NCBI RefSeq assembly: GCF_013030945.1
Contig: NZ_JABBXF010000014.1
Location: forward strand, 1 to 64,000
Direction: 5' to 3'
DNA: 64,000 nt
DNA from: Streptomyces morookaense
Lineage (GTDB): Bacteria > Actinomycetota > Actinomycetes > Streptomycetales > Streptomycetaceae
The translations under genes were made by a program, and so were the position numbers. Every line of letters starts with the position of its first letter. Position 1 is the first letter of the stretch. The notes under the pieces were generated by a model. That model ran no database searches. It saw only the letters and a program-made list of their open reading frames with translations, and was not told the origin of the DNA. Shown in pieces: positions 59,045 to 64,000 of the stretch.

Positions 59045-60490
59045 TCAACCGCTCGGCAGGACGTTGCCGAGTGCCTCGTCCAGCTTCTTCGCGACGTCCT
59101 CGTCGGATACCTGCCGGGACTTCGCCGAGCCGTGCAGCTTGCTCAGCTCCGCCGTGAACGCCTGGGTGAACGCACCGTACAGCGGTGTGCGCGGACGCAG
59201 CGCCGCGGCTTCGAGAGCGGGCAGGAGCGTGCTCCGGGCGTAGAGCGGGCGCCCGGCCGTGTCGCGCGGCATGCCGCTGCCTCCCTCCGGTGGCGCAGCC
59301 GCGCGGGGCACCGCGCCACGGTCGTCGCACGCGACGCCCGAGTCGGTGTAGGCGGACTTGCGTGTGGCCGCGAAACCGGCGTCCAGAAGGCAGCGTTCGC
59401 TGGTCCTGTCGGTGAGGAACCGCACCAGTTCCTGCGCTTTCCTCACCCGTTCCCCGGACATGGCCGGGTTGGCGGCCACGGCCAGGTCCTGGCCGCCCAG
59501 GACGGCGGCACCGGGGAGGGGTGCGACGCCCAGCTTGTCGTTGCCCAGGGCCGCGTGGAGCGTGCCGTAGGCGTACGGCCAGTGGCGGAGGAAGGCGGTC
59601 CGGCCTTCCGCGAAGTCCTTGAGGGTGGCGGCTTCGTCGGATTCGAAGGCGGCGTCGAGAGTGTGCGGGCTCTCGGTCCGCCGTCGGAACTCGGCGACAC
59701 CCTTCGTCAACTCGCCTGCCGAGGCGGTGTACTTGCCTTCGTCGTCGACGAACCGGACGCCGGCGGAGGCGAAGGCCTCGGTGCCGTTGACGGTGAGCCC
59801 TTCGTAGGGCCGGAGCTGGCTCGTCCACGCACCGCGGTAGTTCTTCGACCGGTCGGACTTGTCGGCGCGTGCCCACGCGTCCACCGCGTCCATCAGCGAG
59901 GAGACGTCCTCCCAGGTCGTACGCCCGCTCGCGAGCGCGTCGACCCGCTTCCCGTCGATGCCCGCGTCGTCGACCAGGTAGTCGCGGCGGTAGTACAGCA
60001 GCCCGACATCGCTGTTGTAGGGCGCGGCATAGACCTTGCCCTTCCAACGGGCGGTGGCAGCCACCTTGGTGAGGACGTCGCCGTCGTCGGCGTAGGCCTC
60101 GGGAAGTTCCCGCACGAGGCCGGCCGCCGCGAACTCCGCGACCCAGGTGACGTCGAGGTTGACGACGTCGTAGGTGGCGCTGCCCGACTGCATCGCCGCC
60201 AGCAGCTGGCTGCGCTGCAGATCCGCGGAGCCCGGCAGGACGACGACCCGGGCACGGTAGGGCGAGTTCTCCTTCTCCTGCAGCGTGTTCCACGCATCGA
60301 CCAGGCGCTTGCGGACCCCGTTGTCGCCGGTGACGTCCACGCCGGTGGCGATGACCAGCTGCGTGCCGGTCAACGGCCGTACGGCCGCCGTCCCTTCGGG
60401 CCGGCCGGGCCCGCCGCCGGTGCAGCCGACCGCGCACAGCACGAGTACGACGCACCACAGGAGCGGCCGGACGGCCTTCGAACGCTTCAT
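59045..60490 (-). CDS. Extracellular solute-binding lipoprotein
   Basis: A 481-aa lipoprotein: signal with lipobox LCAVGC (Cys about 23) and a type 1 ABC sugar-binding-like fold (TQLVIATGVDVTGDNG, YDVVNLDVTWVAEFAAAGLV, YAAPYNSDVGLLYYRRDYL, FLRHWPYAYGTLHAALG). No ABC permease or ATPase is encoded nearby. It follows the caspase gene by 22 bases on the same strand, so it probably serves as a ligand-binding partner of that protein rather than of a transporter. The ATG at 60490 starts the lipoprotein signal. Confidence 0.88.
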   Translation of the reverse strand: MKRSKAVRPLLWCVVLVLCAVGCTGGGPGRPEGTAAVRPLTGTQLVIATGVDVTGDNGVRKRLVDAWNTLQEKENSPYRARVVVLPGSADLQRSQLLAAMQSGSATYDVVNLDVTWVAEFAAAGLVRELPEAYADDGDVLTKVAATARWKGKVYAAPYNSDVGLLYYRRDYLVDDAGIDGKRVDALASGRTTWEDVSSLMDAVDAWARADKSDRSKNYRGAWTSQLRPYEGLTVNGTEAFASAGVRFVDDEGKYTASAGELTKGVAEFRRRTESPHTLDAAFESDEAATLKDFAEGRTAFLRHWPYAYGTLHAALGNDKLGVAPLPGAAVLGGQDLAVAANPAMSGERVRKAQELVRFLTDRTSERCLLDAGFAATRKSAYTDSGVACDDRGAVPRAAAPPEGGSGMPRDTAGRPLYARSTLLPALEAAALRPRTPLYGAFTQAFTAELSKLHGSAKSRQVSDEDVAKKLDEALGNVLPSG

Positions 60491-60512
60491 GCTGCTGCCC
60501 CCCGCCGTACTG

Positions 60513-63116
60513 TCAGTGGCCCTGCGCGACATGGGAGATCTCGGCTCCGAGATCCCTGGCCAGGTCGTCCCGGGCATCCAGGCACCTGCCGCCGCTCGCC
60601 TCCGCCACACGCAGATCCAACCGGTCCTTCAGACAGCCCGCGGAGCCGAACGAGACCATCACCACGGGCACTTTGCGGCCGGCCACGAACGACACGAGGT
60701 CGTCCCGCTGCCCCGCGCTCATGCGGTCGTTGCCCTGGTCGTCGGTGAGGACGACGACCATCTGGGGGTGCCCGTCGTCCTCGTCCCCACGGGGCATCCC
60801 GTTCAAGGCCTCCCGCAGCGCGCCGCCGGTGTCGGCCGTGCTGGACAGCTCCGGTTCCGCATCGTCGACTTTCCTTCCGGCCTCGGCGGCCTTGTCCTGT
60901 TCGTTCTTGTCGGCGTTGCCCGCCCACGAGCCGTGGGTGCCGAAGGCGAGGAGCTCGTGGTACGGGGTGCCGGATCCCGTGGAGGCGACGCCCCACACGC
61001 CGTACACGTCCTCGGGGCCGAAGCGGCTCAGCGACTGCCGGAGGATCTCCCGTGCGCCGTTGGGCCCGTCCCACCACCGGCTCATGGATCCCGAGCTGTC
61101 GAGCAGGAAGCGGACCCGGCTCGCGTCGTTGGCCTGCCGGTACTTCTCCAGCGTGTCCGCGGCCTCGTCCGCGGAGAGCGGGCGGGGCATGGGGCCGGGG
61201 TTCGCCCGGAGGCCCGGCGCAGCCGACGGGAACGGGGTCTGCGGCCCGTCGCGGAACGCCTCGTCCCGGAAGGCCGCGCGGCCCTGGTCCGACACCAGCC
61301 AGTCCCGGAACCGCTGGACGGCCCGGTCTCGTTCCCCCTCGTCGCGGCGGGCGTCGTTCCAGCGCACGTGGACGAACGCCGGGTCCAGCCCGGGCACGTC
61401 GCTCGGGTACTCGGCCACCCGCGTCACCCCGGTCTCGCCGGCGCAGTGCCGGTACTGGCCGAGGGTGGGTTCCGCGGCCAGTACCGCGGTGCGCCGGTCC
61501 GCTGCCCGGGCCCCGGCGTCGGTGCCCCTGGCCAGTGCGCACACGAGGCCCTCGCCCGTTGGTGCGGGCCGACCCTGACGTCGTTGGCCCAGCTCGACGG
61601 TGCGCGGTGTGTCGGTGCCGTACAGCCCGCGCGCCGCGGCGAGCCCGGCGTCGGTGTACCGCGGGTCGGCCCGCCGGACCTCCGTCTGCTTGTCCTTCTC
61701 CTTCATGGCCGTCATCAGTTCGGCGAGTTTGCGCCCCGCCCGCCGGCCGTCGGCCTCTGCGAGCTGTTCGGGCACCAGCACGACCATGGGCGCGTAGGCC
61801 AGCGGGTGCCGGTCGTCGAAATCCAGGGTGAGGACGGAGGATTGGTTGCTCCCTTCGTCCTGCGCCCGGTGGGCGCTCGCCGACGAGGCCGGTATCCACA
61901 CGTCCGGCTGCGGCCCGACGGTGCCCACCGGGTTGAACCCGGATCGCCCGGCGTGGGCCCACTCCCCGTACTGGGTACGGAACGCGTCCACGGTCTCGGC
62001 GGCACCGGCGCTGTAGACGGTGATGCCGGTGCGGTGGCAACGGTCGCCGTCCTTGTTCGCGTCGGAGGCCATGAAGCTGTCCGCGGCCTTGCGGACGGCC
62101 GGCCCGAGGTCCGGGTCGGTGAGCACGCGCAGTTCGAGCGGCGGGTGGTTCGCGCACGAGGCGCCGGGTCCGGCTCCGTGCGAGTCGCCGGAGAGGGCCC
62201 ACCACAGGCCGGCGGTCAGCGCGACCATGGCCGCCAGCAGGGCCGCGGTGACGATGCGGGCAAGGCCGGGGCGGCGGACGGGGCCGGGGTCCGGGCCGTC
62301 GGGAGGCGGGTCGTTCCGTTCACCTCCGCCACGGGCCGGACGGGAGAGGATCTCGTCCTCGGCGGCGTCCTGCCGGCAGGCCTGGGGGCTCCACTCCCGG
62401 CCGCCCACCGTCCGGAAGGACTTGAGGCTCTCCGACAGCCGCTTCTGCAGCATGCCGAGCGTCACAGGACCGCCGGCCTCGCCGCCGAACTCGTCTCCGC
62501 TCTGCCCGAGTTGGCGGACCAGCTGTGCCGTGTACGGAGTCGGGGTCGTGGCGTCACCCGCGTCGATGCGCTGGTTCTTCTGCACCGCCAGCAGCAGGGA
62601 CACGCGCTTCTGGTCCTCCACGTCGAGCGCCTCCCAGGCGCCGGAGGCGTTGCCGGCGTAGCAGCAGTCGAGGATCACCACGGTGTGCCGCGGCCGGCTC
62701 TTGCCGGAGCGCAGCCGGTTGAGCACGTCTTCCCAGCGGATCCACCCCGGGAATCCCGGCCCGTCCTCCACCTTGGCGTCCCGCAGTCCCAACAGCAGCC
62801 GGCCGTCTCCTCCTGCACGCGTGTCGGCGATGCCGTGCCCGGCGAAGTAGACCAGGAGCAGCCCGTCCGTGCGGTCGCGTGCATGGCCCAGACAGTTCTC
62901 GAACTGCTCGACGCCGGGCGAGGAGAGCACCTCTATGCCGTCCTCGTCGAAGACACCGCCCTCGCTCAGCGCCTTCCGCAATTCCGCCAGGCCGGGCTCA
63001 ACGGCCGCGATGTCGCCCAGGTCCTCGTCAACCTGCAACGGCTTCCGGCTGGCGTAGTGCGCCACACCGACGAGCAGGGCGCGGTGGGACTCCTCGTGCC
63101 GCCCTGGGCCAACCAT
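60513..63116 (-). CDS. Caspase-TM-solute-binding-vWA multidomain protein
   Basis: An 867-aa protein with an unusual order. Residues about 10-250 are a caspase-like peptidase with H94 in VYFAGHGIAD and C152 in ILDCCYAGNASG (the His-Cys dyad intact). A Pro/Gly linker and one membrane segment (about 287-308) follow. Residues about 325-640 form a solute-binding domain (ELRVLTDPDLGPAVRKAA, GPQPDVWIPASSASAH). Residues about 665-865 form a vWA domain with MIDAS D673, S675, S677 (LLDSSGSMS) and VVLTDDQGND. So an outside binding module is joined to an inside protease. It lies five bases after the EACC1 gene and is probably coupled to it. Confidence 0.88.
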   Translation of the reverse strand: MVGPGRHEESHRALLVGVAHYASRKPLQVDEDLGDIAAVEPGLAELRKALSEGGVFDEDGIEVLSSPGVEQFENCLGHARDRTDGLLLVYFAGHGIADTRAGGDGRLLLGLRDAKVEDGPGFPGWIRWEDVLNRLRSGKSRPRHTVVILDCCYAGNASGAWEALDVEDQKRVSLLLAVQKNQRIDAGDATTPTPYTAQLVRQLGQSGDEFGGEAGGPVTLGMLQKRLSESLKSFRTVGGREWSPQACRQDAAEDEILSRPARGGGERNDPPPDGPDPGPVRRPGLARIVTAALLAAMVALTAGLWWALSGDSHGAGPGASCANHPPLELRVLTDPDLGPAVRKAADSFMASDANKDGDRCHRTGITVYSAGAAETVDAFRTQYGEWAHAGRSGFNPVGTVGPQPDVWIPASSASAHRAQDEGSNQSSVLTLDFDDRHPLAYAPMVVLVPEQLAEADGRRAGRKLAELMTAMKEKDKQTEVRRADPRYTDAGLAAARGLYGTDTPRTVELGQRRQGRPAPTGEGLVCALARGTDAGARAADRRTAVLAAEPTLGQYRHCAGETGVTRVAEYPSDVPGLDPAFVHVRWNDARRDEGERDRAVQRFRDWLVSDQGRAAFRDEAFRDGPQTPFPSAAPGLRANPGPMPRPLSADEAADTLEKYRQANDASRVRFLLDSSGSMSRWWDGPNGAREILRQSLSRFGPEDVYGVWGVASTGSGTPYHELLAFGTHGSWAGNADKNEQDKAAEAGRKVDDAEPELSSTADTGGALREALNGMPRGDEDDGHPQMVVVLTDDQGNDRMSAGQRDDLVSFVAGRKVPVVMVSFGSAGCLKDRLDLRVAEASGGRCLDARDDLARDLGAEISHVAQGH

Positions 63117-63120
63117 GGCG

Positions 63121-63465
63121 TCAGACCTGCTCCCCGTCCTGCTCCGCACGGAAGTCGGGAGGGGCGGTGTCCCCGAGGGCCCGCCGACTCGTCCGCCACT
63201 CCTTGATCGACTCCGTCGCCTGCCGCACGATCTGGGTAGCGGTCGCGGCACCGAACCAGCCGACGGCCTGAAGCACGATGTCCATCTGCGGCCCCATGGG
63301 GACCCCGGATTCCGCGCGCCGGGCGGCCCGCTTCACCTGCACCCGGCCCTTCAGCTCCGGCTCGCCCTTGAGCCAGCTCTCCAAGGACTGGACGTCCTCT
63401 TCCAGCACATGGCCAGGGGCGGTGATGCGCACGTACGGCCGTAACTCGCCTTCTCCTTGCGTCAT
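63121..63465 (-). CDS. EACC1-type effector-associated adaptor
   Basis: A 114-aa protein matching the effector-associated constant component 1 (EACC1) pattern: a beta-strand start (ELRPYVRITAPG), the central LESWLKGEPELKGRVQVK, PMGPQMDIVLQAVGWFGAAT and a final helix IVRQATESIKEW. EACC1 proteins were described in NTP-dependent conflict systems, often beside caspase-like or trypsin-like effectors. It precedes the caspase gene by four bases, which is the expected pairing. The ATG at 63465 has no ribosome site; an in-frame GTG at 63483 is the alternative. Confidence 0.75.
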   Translation of the reverse strand: MTQGEGELRPYVRITAPGHVLEEDVQSLESWLKGEPELKGRVQVKRAARRAESGVPMGPQMDIVLQAVGWFGAATATQIVRQATESIKEWRTSRRALGDTAPPDFRAEQDGEQV

Positions 63466-63621
63466 AACGTGACATGGTGACACGGAGTGCGCGATTCGAG
63501 GAGAGGTTCGAGAGCTTCCGCTCCGGTGGCCACCATGGTGACCACGCCGAACTCGGCGTGCAGACCGGCAGATCGAAGGCGCGGGCCGGTTCGGACGGCC
63601 GAGGCACCGTCAGGTGTGGTG

Positions 63622-64000
63622 TCAGGTCCGGTGCGGTCGGCGCAGTCCCGCGAGGAGGAGTACGACCAGTGGTCGTGCGTCGTAGCGGGGGTCGCTGTCG
63701 GTGCCGATGCAGAGGTTTCCGATGCCCCGCATGAGGTGGTAGGCATCGAGATCCGGGCGGATCTCACCGGCGGCGACTGCGGCGTCGAGGAGTTGGGTGC
63801 ACACGGGCACGAGGCGGTCGATGAAGTAGGCGTGCAGCGCATCGAAGCCGCTGCCGTCCGCCTGCATCGCGGCGGCCAGGCCGTGTTTGGTGACCAGGAA
63901 GTCGACGAAGTGATCGACCCAGCGCTCCAGGGCGGCGAAGGGGGTCGGGCCGTTCGCCAGCAGGGCCGGGCCGGCTTCGGCGCAGGTGTCGACCTGATGG
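63622..64000 (-). CDS. TetR-family regulator, partial (window edge)
   Basis: The 125 residues present are the C-terminal ligand domain of a TetR regulator (SbtR/TetR_C_33-like): PFAALERWVDHFVDFLVTKH, then DALHAYFIDRLVPVCTQLL and LDAYHLMRGIGNLCIG. The N-terminal helix-turn-helix lies beyond the right edge. The apparent start at 63867 is internal. The 156 bases to the EACC1 start hold nothing I can name. Confidence 0.85.
   Translation of the reverse strand, partial: HQVDTCAEAGPALLANGPTPFAALERWVDHFVDFLVTKHGLAAAMQADGSGFDALHAYFIDRLVPVCTQLLDAAVAAGEIRPDLDAYHLMRGIGNLCIGTDSDPRYDARPLVVLLLAGLRRPHRT

Noticed and set aside
60285..63206. 973-codon plus-strand frame opposite the caspase gene
   Set aside because: Shadow of a high-GC gene; the minus strand shows clear caspase, SBP and vWA motifs.

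Overview
The window is chromosomal DNA of a Streptomyces or close relative. It has very high GC, strongly biased third codon positions, GTG as well as ATG starts, ATGA/GTGA stop-start overlaps, many secreted proteins, and families typical of the genus (streptophobe, MmyB-like XRE regulators, NnaR, GlxA-type AraC regulators, class III LanKC). I saw no rRNA, tRNA, CRISPR, transposase or replication origin.

Layout. 0-11.9 kb: secreted and membrane proteins, a gamma-glutamylcyclotransferase-fold protein, an M4 metalloprotease, a carboxylesterase, an XRE/MmyB regulator, a squalene/phytoene-synthase-fold enzyme, an orphan type II thioesterase and a DUF4142 protein. 12.1-21.7 kb: a nitrate-assimilation island. 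On the minus strand nasA, an FAD oxidoreductase, nirB and a nirD-narK fusion are joined by 4-base overlaps. Divergently, nnaR and a CbiX/SirB chelatase (siroheme supply) face them across a GlnR-like site. 21.6-33 kb: a secreted RelA/SpoT-fold pyrophosphokinase, an MFS pump, an S4 protein, a DM13 protein, a methionine aminopeptidase facing a small HTH gene, three DJ-1/PfpI-domain proteins (two of them GlxA-type regulators) and a SpoIIE/PP2C phosphatase. 33.1-38.4 kb: an ABC ATPase/FtsX permease pair with a divergent histidine kinase/response regulator pair. 38.4-47 kb: two secreted alpha/beta hydrolases, an MFS-MarR operon with a 22-bp palindrome in its promoter, an FAD protein, an SDR and an Fe(II)/2OG oxygenase.

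47-56.5 kb: a two-component system divergent from a class III lanthipeptide-type RiPP cluster. The cluster holds a radical SAM protein, a LanKC that appears to have lost its lyase and kinase catalytic residues, a 31-codon precursor gene overlapping that LanKC, a terminator, and a second LanKC with intact residues. This is the most novel-looking biosynthetic locus here.

56.6-64 kb: a secreted protein, a serine beta-lactamase-fold hydrolase, a decayed stretch with a HAD-hydrolase remnant, and then a minus-strand operon. That operon encodes an EACC1-type adaptor, a caspase-TM-solute-binding-vWA protein and a solute-binding lipoprotein; it is a candidate membrane-sensing conflict or cell-death system. 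A TetR-family gene runs off the right edge.

A hairpin-rich intergenic repeat family occurs six times. In several places it acts as terminator-like DNA, and in two it runs into the 3' end of a coding region.
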